DNA of 6,960 bases from Erysipelotrichaceae bacterium UBA2227 (GTDB lineage: Bacteria > Bacillota_I > Bacilli_A > Erysipelotrichales > Erysipelotrichaceae), in the NCBI GenBank assembly GCA_002348095.1, contig DDYT01000067.1:805-7764 (forward strand), in the 5' to 3' direction. Within the stretch, counting starts at the first letter, position 1. Each line of letters begins with the position of its first letter. Shown here piece after piece: positions 1-5,643 of the stretch. The notes under the pieces were generated by a model. The model searched no databases and was not told where the DNA came from. It worked only from the letters and a program-made list of their open reading frames with translations. The position numbers were made by a program, and so were the translations under genes.

Positions 1-8
1 TTGCACGT

Positions 9-82
9 TGGCAGGGGTAGTAGGAGTTGAACCCACATTAACGGTTTTGGAGACCGCTGTTCTACCATTGAACTATACCCCT
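9..82 (-). tRNA. tRNA-Trp (anticodon CCA)
   Basis: Read on the minus strand this folds as a complete cloverleaf. The 7-bp acceptor stem is AGGGGTA/TACCCCT, the D stem GTTC/GAAC, the anticodon stem GCGGT/ACCGT around loop CTCCAAA (anticodon CCA, Trp), and the T arm GTGGG-TTCAACT-CCTAC. The discriminator base is G, as usual for tRNA-Trp, and a CCA end is encoded at 11..9. It lies three bases downstream of tRNA-Glu and is probably cut from the same transcript. No terminator can be seen because only eight bases remain before the window edge. Confidence 0.96.
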
Positions 83-85
83 ACT

Positions 86-161
86 TGGTGACCCGTACGG
101 GGTTCGAACCCGTGAATGCATGCGTGAAAGGCATGTGAGTTAACCGTTTCTCCAACGGGCC
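86..161 (-). tRNA. tRNA-Glu (anticodon TTC)
   Basis: Read on the minus strand: acceptor stem GGCCCGT/ACGGGTC with one G-U pair, D stem GAG/CTC, anticodon stem CATGC/GCATG around loop CTTTCAC (anticodon TTC, Glu), and T arm ACGGG-TTCGAAC-CCCGT. The discriminator is A, followed by an encoded CCA at 88..86. The sequence resembles Bacillota tRNA-Glu. It is the first gene of the Glu-Trp pair, about ten bases downstream of the predicted transcription start. Confidence 0.96.
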
Positions 162-178
162 AAGTCGTAGGCTTAACC

Positions 179-207
179 ATAATAACATAATCAACGGCGG
201 TTTTCAA
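179..207 (-). promoter_or_regulatory. Promoter of the tRNA-Glu/tRNA-Trp unit
   Basis: On the minus strand there is a -35 box TTGAAA (207..202), a 17-base spacer and a -10 box TATTAT (184..179). Each box matches the consensus at five of six positions. Initiation is expected near position 172, about ten bases before the mature 5' end of tRNA-Glu, as is common for stable-RNA genes. Confidence 0.8.
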
Positions 208-315
208 TCAGAAAAAAAGGAGAAAAACAGGAAAAAAGAAAAAGAAAAACGATCATGACAAAAGAAAGTCAAAATGAAAATACGGCTGTAAGCAAACCTA
301 AATACCATATTTATG

Positions 316-362
316 AAAAACTGAGTCAAATATGATCAATCAAAGGGCATCGTATGAGTCAG
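316..362 (-). terminator. Possible weak terminator of the lipoprotein gene
   Basis: On the minus strand, just after the lipoprotein stop codon, CTGACTCA (362..355) and TGACTCAG (328..321) form an inverted repeat of eight positions with one central mismatch. It is followed directly by a run of five T (320..316). The loop of about 26 bases is long and the stem is not GC-rich, so this is a weak candidate. The rest of the spacer, 208-315, shows only an A-rich tract and no gene I can support. Confidence 0.3.
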
Positions 363-365
363 CAG

Positions 366-650
366 TTATTTCTTATGCTTTCTGCGAACCAGTGACAAAC
401 CGCCAAACCCGGCAATGATCGCCATATAGAAACCGAAATCATACCACCAACCCACATTATTCACCTCATAAACCCCAAACTGAGGTTCAAAGGCACTCAA
501 AATCAACGACAGCGGCGCAATCCAACCATGCCACACACCGGTAAAAAAGCCCGCCTCACGCGCTGCGGAAGCACTTCCTCCGGGAAAACAGCCGGAAAGA
601 GATATAACCGCCAATAACGCAATCAAACCCAACATCCATCTTCGCTTCAC
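366..650 (-). CDS. Small putative lipoprotein with two hydrophobic segments, function unknown
   Basis: A 94-residue protein of unknown function. The N-terminus has basic residues K2-R4, a hydrophobic core and a lipobox L18-S19-G20-C21, so it is likely processed by signal peptidase II and lipidated on C21. Two more hydrophobic stretches follow (about 38-55 and 70-88), with a Gly/Trp/Tyr-rich middle containing GVWHGW and YEVNN, and a basic tail RRKHKK that favours a cytoplasmic C-terminus. The GTG start at 650 is chosen because GAGGTGA (662..656) sits five bases upstream. An ATG at 734 would give a 28-residue extension running back through the -10 box and the SD. I have a general memory of similar small membrane proteins in diverse bacteria without an assigned role, but cannot name a family. 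It is divergent from pyrR. Confidence 0.72.
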   Translation of the reverse strand: MKRRWMLGLIALLAVISLSGCFPGGSASAAREAGFFTGVWHGWIAPLSLILSAFEPQFGVYEVNNVGWWYDFGFYMAIIAGFGGLSLVRRKHKK

Positions 651-655
651 AATGA

Positions 656-662
656 TCACCTC
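656..662 (-). promoter_or_regulatory. Ribosome binding site fixing the GTG start of the lipoprotein gene
   Basis: GAGGTGA on the minus strand, five bases before GTG at 650..648. This strong match to the anti-SD sequence favours the GTG start, which places the signal peptide at the exact N-terminus, over the longer frame starting at 734. Confidence 0.75.
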
Positions 663-671
663 GTTACTGCT

Positions 672-677
672 ATTATA
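672..677 (-). promoter_or_regulatory. -10 box for the lipoprotein gene
   Basis: A perfect TATAAT on the minus strand, 27 bases upstream of the GTG start. No convincing -35 box lies at normal spacing: the 17-base position reads CGATTG, and TTGTAT (697..692) is only 14 bases away. The promoter may be weak or activator-dependent. Confidence 0.5.
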
Positions 678-727
678 CAATAATTCTTGCGATACAATCG
701 GTATTTCACTTGATACCCACACTACCC

Positions 728-756
728 TTACCAAAGGAGTACGAATTTGATATAAT
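728..756 (+). promoter_or_regulatory. Extended -10 promoter of pyrR and the M42 gene
   Basis: A perfect TATAAT (751-756) is preceded by TG plus one base (748-750), making an extended -10 element. A weak -35 box, TTACCA (728-733), lies 17 bases upstream. Transcription should start near 763, just before the SD, leaving a leader of only about 13 bases. Confidence 0.75.
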
Positions 757-763
757 CAGACAA

Positions 764-770
764 GAGGTGG
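764..770 (+). promoter_or_regulatory. Ribosome binding site fixing the pyrR start
   Basis: GAGGTGG, five bases before ATG at 776. It supports this start over an in-frame ATG at 710, which lies upstream of the promoter's -35 box and would add 22 residues that do not resemble PyrR. Confidence 0.8.
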
Positions 771-775
771 AAGTT

Positions 776-1309
776 ATGAAAGAAATCATGGATACCAACA
801 GTATCAAACGGTCGCTCATCCGAATGACCCACGAAATCATAGAGAAAAACAAAGGCAGCGAAAATATCATTTTAGTCGGAATCAAAACCCGGGGAGCAAC
901 CTTAGCCCGCCGACTTGCCGATCAGCTCGAACAGTTCGAAGGCGTACGGGTACCCACCGTTGAGTTCGACATTCGCTACTGGCGGGATGATATTGATACA
1001 TCGGGCTTTAGCATACCCCAGCTTGAAATAGATACCAAAGACAAAATCGTCATCCTGGTCGATGATGTGCTCTATAAAGGACGCACCGTCCGCGCAGCCA
1101 TGGATGGAATCATGCACTTTGGCCGTCCCCGCCAGATTCAACTGGCCGTACTGGTCGATCGCGGACACCGGGAACTTCCCATCCGCGCTGATGTGGTCGG
1201 CAAAAACGTCCCCACATCCACCCAGGAAATCGTCAAAGTATACTTAACCGAAAACGACCGGAAAGAAGGCGTCTATATTCTGGATGCCACGGAGATCAAC
1301 CATGTTTGA
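776..1309 (+). CDS. pyrR: PyrR: bifunctional pyrimidine operon regulator / uracil phosphoribosyltransferase
   Basis: A 177-residue protein close in length and sequence to Bacillus PyrR (about 180). It has a type I phosphoribosyltransferase fold. The PRPP-binding motif VILVDDVLYKGRT lies at about 92-104, preceded by the LVGIKTRG segment (33-40) and the DIRYWRDD segment (65-72). The C-terminal DRGHRELPIRAD (128-139) with GKNVPTS (142-148) is highly characteristic of PyrR. Known PyrR proteins bind an anti-terminator RNA of pyr transcripts in response to UMP and have uracil phosphoribosyltransferase activity. Here it is not next to pyr biosynthetic genes: it overlaps the following M42 peptidase gene by 8 bp, and its leader is too short for an attenuator. 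It may therefore act in trans on pyr genes elsewhere, or mainly as a salvage enzyme. Confidence 0.95.
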   Translation: MKEIMDTNSIKRSLIRMTHEIIEKNKGSENIILVGIKTRGATLARRLADQLEQFEGVRVPTVEFDIRYWRDDIDTSGFSIPQLEIDTKDKIVILVDDVLYKGRTVRAAMDGIMHFGRPRQIQLAVLVDRGHRELPIRADVVGKNVPTSTQEIVKVYLTENDRKEGVYILDATEINHV

Positions 1310-2330
1310 CATCAAAGAAACCATGCAATTTGCGAAAGAACTGCTCGAAATCCCCAGCCCGACCGGCTATACCCACCAAGCCGTCCAATGGCTCAAACAA
1401 CAGGCCGAATCCATGGGATACAGCTGTGAAATCACTCCCAAAGGAAACCTGATGATCCACATCGCAGGAGAAAATGAAGATTCCAGCCTGGGCATATCCG
1501 GCCATACCGATACCCTCGGACTGATGGTACGCTCCATCACTTCCCAAGGAACCCTGTTGGTAACCAATATCGGCGGACCGATCATTCACACCCTGGACGG
1601 TGAATATTGTACGGTCATCACCCGGACCGGCCAAAAGATATCCGCGACGATCCTCTCGACCACACCGTCTATGCACGTATACAAAGAAGCAGACAGCGCG
1701 ACCCGAACAATCGACACCATCGAAATCCGATTGGACGAATGTGTCCGAAACAAAGAGGATGTTCTGAAACTGGGCATCGGCCACGGCGATTTCGTTGCCA
1801 TTGACCCCAAAACGACCCTCACCGAAAGCGGATTTATCAAATCTCGTTTCCTCGACGATAAAATATCGGTCGCCATCATCTTCGGTGTGCTGAAAGCCAT
1901 GAGCTCACAAGCCATTAAACCCCGATGCAATGTCACATGCATCATTTCCACCTACGAAGAAACCGGACACGGAACTTCCTGGATTCCTCAGAACATCAGA
2001 GAAATGCTTGCTGTGGATATGGGATGCATCGGAAAAGATTTGGCCTGCACCGAATACGACGTATCCATCTGTGCCAAAGACAGCTCCGGCCCCTACGACT
2101 ACGAGATGGTCAGCCATCTGATCGAACTGGCCAAAGCTGAGAAATGCAACTACGCCGTCGATATTTATCCGTATTACGGATCGGATGTATCTGCCGCTTT
2201 GCGCGGCGGACAGAATATTAAAGGCGCCTTGATCGGACCGGGCGTTCATGCCTCCCACGGCATGGAACGAACCCACCAAGACGCCATCGAATCATCGATG
2301 AAACTGCTATTTGCCTACTTAACGAAATAA
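1302..2330 (+). CDS. M42-family metallopeptidase (aminopeptidase-like)
   Basis: A 342-residue protein of typical M42 length (about 340-360). M42 enzymes are cytoplasmic, usually oligomeric, two-metal aminopeptidases; some were once misannotated as endoglucanases. Motifs in order: SPTGYTHQ (19-26); GHTDTLGLMV (67-76), matching the metal-binding HxD with H68 and D70; RFLDDK (182-187), with the bridging Asp at 185 or 186; EE at 219-220, catalytic base plus ligand; VDM with D239; and a C-terminal ASHGMERTH (317-325), with H319 as the likely last ligand. All expected ligands are present, but the wording differs from the common AHMDEIG and YMHSPVE motifs, suggesting a divergent subfamily. The ATG at 1302 is preceded by GGAG (1291-1294) seven bases away and overlaps the pyrR stop in ATGTTTGA, implying translational coupling. 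Substrate cannot be told from sequence. Confidence 0.9.
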   Translation: MFDIKETMQFAKELLEIPSPTGYTHQAVQWLKQQAESMGYSCEITPKGNLMIHIAGENEDSSLGISGHTDTLGLMVRSITSQGTLLVTNIGGPIIHTLDGEYCTVITRTGQKISATILSTTPSMHVYKEADSATRTIDTIEIRLDECVRNKEDVLKLGIGHGDFVAIDPKTTLTESGFIKSRFLDDKISVAIIFGVLKAMSSQAIKPRCNVTCIISTYEETGHGTSWIPQNIREMLAVDMGCIGKDLACTEYDVSICAKDSSGPYDYEMVSHLIELAKAEKCNYAVDIYPYYGSDVSAALRGGQNIKGALIGPGVHASHGMERTHQDAIESSMKLLFAYLTK

Positions 2331-2352
2331 ACCGGTTATACACCGGTTTTTT
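2329..2352. terminator. Shared convergent terminator between the M42 and DUF4438 genes
   Basis: The arms AAACCGGT (2329-2336) and ACCGGTTT (2342-2349) pair as an 8-bp perfect stem with a 5-base loop, TATAC. On the plus strand the stem runs into a T tract ending at 2352. On the minus strand the same hairpin is followed by TTTATTT, so it could act both ways, more weakly in that direction. The hairpin includes most of the M42 stop codon (2328-2330) and all of the DUF4438 stop (2338..2336). Confidence 0.82.
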
Positions 2353-3205
2353 CGAAATAATTCAACAGATTGGCCGTGGGATCGATCTTCGGTTTCAGAA
2401 TTGAACTGCGACTGGTCATCAACACCGTCACCCCCGGACCATGTCCCGCAATGAAACTGTCCCCATGAATGATCACACCCACCGTACCGGAACCCTTCAG
2501 ATAATCCGGACCGTGATGGTTGGCATGATCCTCAATAAACACGATATCCCCAAAACGGAGCTGATCAAGATTCAGCTCTTTTAACGTCTGCGGATCGCGG
2601 GTCATGATATCATAATCTCCCGACATCATCGTTGAAGAACCCAACCCCGAACCCATCAGATACGCCGGAATCACCGCAGTGACACCCACGACCAACTGAC
2701 CATCGACTTCCTCGATATTCAGCTTATCCAACAAGGAGGGATCCATGTTCATACAAACCACCTCAGGATAATCCAACAATTGTAACCCTTGACCCAATGA
2801 CTTAATCAGAATCTTATCATCCACCGCCAGAGAGTCCAACACCTCATCCGCAAAATACACCATCACATGATCGGCCCCGCCATGCTTCCCGGTCACAACA
2901 CCCAACGAACCCTTACCGTCACCGGTAATGACCTTCGCGATATTGCCCACACAAGCCAATACATTCAACGCCGCATCTTCCATCGCATCCGCATTTTTCA
3001 TCGACACACCCGGCTCCACATGATCGCCCATCAGCCCCATGCACACATCCCCGATTTTCGCATTGTACGTAATCGCCGCAGTCGCCGGCAAGATGCGCGG
3101 CACTCCGTCACTGCCGATCCGATAACCCGGCGCACGCATGATCGGATGATGAATCCGACCCTGAACCGACTGCATCACACATTTTTCCTTGTTTGTTTTT
3201 AACAT
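2336..3205 (-). CDS. DUF4438 family protein, function unknown
   Basis: A 289-residue protein that I recognise as DUF4438, a family of unknown function in Bacillota and other anaerobes. There is no signal peptide or membrane segment, so it is probably cytoplasmic. Glycine- and histidine-rich loops that look conserved are GDHVEPGVS (60-68), GKHGGADH (106-113), GSGLGSS (185-191), DHANHHGPD (226-234), HGDS (247-250) and AGHGPGV (253-259). The clustering of His and Asp suggests a metal site or an active site, but this is inference. The start at 3205 is chosen because AGGAGG (3216..3211) lies five bases upstream; the adjacent ATG at 3208 would leave only two. It is convergent with the M42 gene and divergent from the GDPD gene, neither of which tells its role. 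Confidence 0.85.
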   Translation of the reverse strand: MLKTNKEKCVMQSVQGRIHHPIMRAPGYRIGSDGVPRILPATAAITYNAKIGDVCMGLMGDHVEPGVSMKNADAMEDAALNVLACVGNIAKVITGDGKGSLGVVTGKHGGADHVMVYFADEVLDSLAVDDKILIKSLGQGLQLLDYPEVVCMNMDPSLLDKLNIEEVDGQLVVGVTAVIPAYLMGSGLGSSTMMSGDYDIMTRDPQTLKELNLDQLRFGDIVFIEDHANHHGPDYLKGSGTVGVIIHGDSFIAGHGPGVTVLMTSRSSILKPKIDPTANLLNYFEKTGV

Positions 3206-3227
3206 CATGACCTCCTGTATTTGTACT

Positions 3228-3256
3228 ATCATACCGAAAAAAACCGAAATTGAAAA
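3228..3256 (-). promoter_or_regulatory. Promoter of the DUF4438 gene
   Basis: On the minus strand: -35 box TTTTCA (3256..3251, four of six), a 17-base spacer, and -10 box TATGAT (3233..3228, five of six). The expected start lies near 3221, giving a short leader before AGGAGG. The spacer holds two copies of TTTCGGT exactly 10 bases apart. Confidence 0.6.
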
Positions 3257-3282
3257 GAAAATATGCACAACTGCTATATAAT
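3250..3282 (+). promoter_or_regulatory. Probable promoter of the GDPD gene, overlapping the divergent one
   Basis: A perfect TATAAT (3277-3282) lies 21 bases after TTGAAA (3250-3255). An alternative -10 box, TATATA (3275-3280), gives a 19-base spacer. Both spacings are long, so the -35 assignment is uncertain. The TTGAAA overlaps the -35 box of the divergent DUF4438 promoter on the opposite strand. Confidence 0.5.
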
Positions 3283-3303
3283 ATAGAAAAAGGGGGAGTG
3301 AGT

Positions 3304-4095
3304 ATGGAAGGACTTCTGATATTTCTGATGGTCATGGCCATCCTGTTATATATCCAGTTTCCGCACACCGAAGGCAAAGACTGCAACTGGATGAAAGGGT
3401 ACTGCGCCCACCGCGGACTTTTTGACAAAGCACAGGGCATCGAAGAAAACAGCCCCAGCGCTTTTCAACGGGCCGTCGATGCCGGACTGAATATTGAAAT
3501 GGACGTACGCATCACCCAAGACAGAGAACTGATCGTTTTTCACGATGCCAATGGCCACCGGATGTTGGGTGTCGATCAAGCCATTGAATCGATGACACTC
3601 GAAGACATCCGCCGTTATCCGCTCATAAACACCAACGAACATGTCATGACCCTTCGCGAGTTTCTGACCATGGTCAACGGGTGTGTCGGACTGATCATTG
3701 AAATCAAAGCAACCTCCGACAACCAACTGACCGCTCGGCTTTGCGCCGAAGTTCTTGATCAGTACACAGGCCGTTATGCGATATGCTCATTTCGCCCGGA
3801 GATCATCCGCTGGTACAACATCCACCGTCCCCAAGTGATCCGCGGACAGCTGATCGAAAATATGCTGGGCAGCCACACCCACACCCCCATCATCCGCCTG
3901 TTACAAAGCTTTAACGGCTTTGCGATGTTTACAAAACCCAACTACCTTAGTGTCGAATACCGCCATGCCAAATTCTTCCGCTGGATCCGTGCATTTGGCG
4001 GAATCTTGTGCGTCTGGACGATCCGCGATCAGACCTGGATGGACAGAAAGCCTCATCCGGCCGATACGGTCATCTTCGAAAATGTGAAAATTTAA
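3304..4095 (+). CDS. Membrane-anchored glycerophosphodiester phosphodiesterase (GDPD/UgpQ-like)
   Basis: A 263-residue protein with one N-terminal membrane segment (about 2-19) followed by a GDPD-type TIM-barrel domain. Enzymes of this family hydrolyse glycerophosphodiesters to glycerol-3-phosphate and an alcohol, using a divalent metal. Motifs in order: CAHRG (34-38) with catalytic H36 and R37; EENSPSAF (47-54); EMDV (65-68) with metal ligands E65 and D67; FHD (79-81) with second catalytic H80; EIK (133-135) with ligand E133; and a C-terminal VWTIRD (237-242). All core residues are present, so it should be active. ATG at 3304 follows GGGGG (3292-3296) by seven bases; a GTG two codons earlier sits too close to that SD. 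Which face of the membrane the domain lies on, and the true substrate, cannot be decided here. Confidence 0.92.
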   Translation: MEGLLIFLMVMAILLYIQFPHTEGKDCNWMKGYCAHRGLFDKAQGIEENSPSAFQRAVDAGLNIEMDVRITQDRELIVFHDANGHRMLGVDQAIESMTLEDIRRYPLINTNEHVMTLREFLTMVNGCVGLIIEIKATSDNQLTARLCAEVLDQYTGRYAICSFRPEIIRWYNIHRPQVIRGQLIENMLGSHTHTPIIRLLQSFNGFAMFTKPNYLSVEYRHAKFFRWIRAFGGILCVWTIRDQTWMDRKPHPADTVIFENVKI

Positions 4096-4114
4096 CCAGA
4101 TTTCCCATTCGCTC

Positions 4115-4142
4115 TTCACATAATCTGCTTTAGTGCTATAAT
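4115..4142 (+). promoter_or_regulatory. Extended -10 promoter of the MATE gene
   Basis: TTCACA (4115-4120, five of six), a 16-base spacer, and a perfect TATAAT (4137-4142) preceded by TGC (4134-4136), an extended -10. The predicted start near 4149 falls after the ATG at 4148, so that ATG cannot be the initiator from this promoter. Confidence 0.78.
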
Positions 4143-4152
4143 TATGCATGTT

Positions 4153-4159
4153 AGGCGGG
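4153..4159 (+). promoter_or_regulatory. Ribosome binding site fixing the MATE start
   Basis: AGGCGGG, six bases before ATG at 4166. It is an imperfect SD but the only one close to an in-frame ATG downstream of the promoter. Confidence 0.6.
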
Positions 4160-4165
4160 ATACAC

Positions 4166-5566
4166 ATGAACTGGATCGAAAAATATTTTGGCGCAACCGG
4201 ACTGAAACCGGATCAGATCGTCGGACCCATTCCACCAACCATGGAAAACATCAAGCGGACCCTCAAGATTGCCTGGCCATCGGCAACCGAAGCGGTACTG
4301 ATCAGCTTGATCGGGGCAGTCGATATGATGATGGTCGGCCAACTGGGAGCAGGTGCCATCGCTTCCGTCGGAATTACCAACCAGCCCAAATTCATTCTTT
4401 TCTCCGTCATCATCGCCCTTAACATCGGTCTGACCGTCATTGTCTCCAGACGCAAAGGCCAAAAAGACGCCGCATCAGCCAACCAAGTGGTACGAAATGC
4501 CATCGTTATCACGACATTGATCGCAGCGCTGTTTTACTCTGTAGGATACATCTATGCTCCGCAAATATTGAAATTCTCGGGTGCCACGGCGGACTACATC
4601 GATACATCGATCGTCTATTTCCGCATTGTGCTGATCGGGCTGTTTTTTTTCAGTATCGGCTCAACCATCACCGCAGCCCAACGCGGTGCCGGCAACACCA
4701 AGATTTCAATGAAAACCAATATTTCTGCTAACGTAGTGAATGTCATCTTCAATTTTCTACTGATCAACGGGATCTGGATTTTCCCGCGCTGGGGCGTCAT
4801 GGGCGCAGCCGTCGCGACGGCGATGGGTAATGTGGTCGCATTTCTGATTGCGATCCGCTCAGCCTCGACCAAAGACAGCTTTATTTCACTTTCATTTAAA
4901 CAGGACTGGCGTCTGCACAAAGCGTCGATCCTGTCCTTAATCAATATAAGCAAATCTGCATTGGTCGAACAAATCTTCTTGAGGATTGGTTTTTTCACGT
5001 ATGTGCTCGCCGTCGCCGGACTTGGGACCATCGCCTTTGCGACCCATCAGGTCGTCATGAACATCATGACCATCTCCTTTGCGGTCGGAGACGGAGTGTC
5101 AATTGCCTGCTCATCGCTGGTCGGACAGAGTCTGGGAGCCAAACGTCCGGACTTGGCCATCATCTACGGAAAAACATCCCAACGCATCGGCTTTCTGATT
5201 GCGATCGTCCTGGGACTGCTGATTGCGGTATTTCGCGTCGAGATCATCTCACTGTTTAACACCGATCCGCAAATCATCTCGTCCGGCTCGATCATCATGC
5301 TTATATTGTCCGTCATCATGTTGTTTCAGATCGCCCAAGTCATCACCATCGGCTCATTGCGAGGGGCGGGCGATGTCAAATTTGTGGCTTATATTTCACT
5401 GCTCAGCGTAACGATCATCCGGCCGCTGCTCACCTACATCTTCGCCTATCCGCTGGGATGGGGTCTGACCGGGGCCTGGGCATCGGTACTGCTTGACCAA
5501 AGCCTGCGCTATCTGATCGGCAAATGGCGCTTCGCACAAGCCCATTGGACGCGCATCGAAGTATAA
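4166..5566 (+). CDS. MATE family efflux transporter
   Basis: A 466-residue integral membrane protein of usual MATE length (about 450-470), predicted to have 12 transmembrane helices in two related halves. MATE proteins export cationic drugs or metabolites in exchange for Na+ or H+. The N-terminal half holds VDMMMVGQLGAGAIASVG (52-69), typical of the NorM/DinF side of the family. The internal duplication is visible as RGAGNTK (173-179) and RGAGDVK (399-405), which mark equivalent sites in the two halves. VGQSLGAKRPDLA (319-331) is the second-half counterpart of the VSRRKGQKD loop (93-101). Start 4166 is preferred over 4148 on promoter position and SD spacing. Substrate and coupling ion cannot be told. 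No terminator is visible upstream or downstream, so read-through from the GDPD gene and into nifJ is possible. Confidence 0.93.
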   Translation: MNWIEKYFGATGLKPDQIVGPIPPTMENIKRTLKIAWPSATEAVLISLIGAVDMMMVGQLGAGAIASVGITNQPKFILFSVIIALNIGLTVIVSRRKGQKDAASANQVVRNAIVITTLIAALFYSVGYIYAPQILKFSGATADYIDTSIVYFRIVLIGLFFFSIGSTITAAQRGAGNTKISMKTNISANVVNVIFNFLLINGIWIFPRWGVMGAAVATAMGNVVAFLIAIRSASTKDSFISLSFKQDWRLHKASILSLINISKSALVEQIFLRIGFFTYVLAVAGLGTIAFATHQVVMNIMTISFAVGDGVSIACSSLVGQSLGAKRPDLAIIYGKTSQRIGFLIAIVLGLLIAVFRVEIISLFNTDPQIISSGSIIMLILSVIMLFQIAQVITIGSLRGAGDVKFVAYISLLSVTIIRPLLTYIFAYPLGWGLTGAWASVLLDQSLRYLIGKWRFAQAHWTRIEV

Positions 5567-5581
5567 GTGCAAAAATTATCA

Positions 5582-5610
5582 TAGTCAAACAAGTGAATTT
5601 GGAGTATAAT
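5582..5610 (+). promoter_or_regulatory. Promoter of nifJ
   Basis: A perfect TATAAT (5605-5610), with TAGTCA (5582-5587, four of six) 17 bases upstream. The leader from about 5617 to the ATG is about 27 bases and shows no riboswitch or hairpin. AGGAGG (5633-5638) sits five bases before the ATG, an optimal site fitting high expression. Confidence 0.65.
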
Positions 5611-5643
5611 TATAACGGTTAAGAATGAAAACAGGAGGAAAAA

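Noticed and set aside
255..335. A 26-codon frame on the plus strand in the spacer between the tRNAs and the lipoprotein gene
   Set aside because: No SD lies close to its ATG and no clear promoter serves it. The composition is that of AT-rich spacer and the product (MTKESQ...) matches nothing I recognise.
700..717. GGTAT...ATACC inverted repeat between the divergent lipoprotein and pyrR promoters
   Set aside because: Only five base pairs with an 8-base loop. It is too short to call an operator without comparative data.
902..1168. Long minus-strand frame inside pyrR
   Set aside because: It is the complementary shadow of a gene with unmistakable PyrR motifs. It has no credible start signals, and its translation lacks recognisable domains.
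1296..1951. Several minus-strand frames opposite the M42 gene
   Set aside because: They arise from the codon pattern of the real plus-strand gene and their products are low-complexity or unrecognisable.
4082..4121. Perfect 7-bp inverted repeat ATGTGAA/TTCACAT spanning the end of the GDPD gene and the -35 box of the MATE promoter
   Set aside because: The arms are 26 bases apart, AT-rich and without a T tract. One arm lies in coding sequence, so chance is likely; it is neither a terminator nor a convincing operator.
5567..5643. Possible riboswitch or attenuator ahead of nifJ
   Set aside because: The spacer is 77 bases, most of it upstream of the predicted transcription start, and shows no stable hairpin or recognisable aptamer motif.
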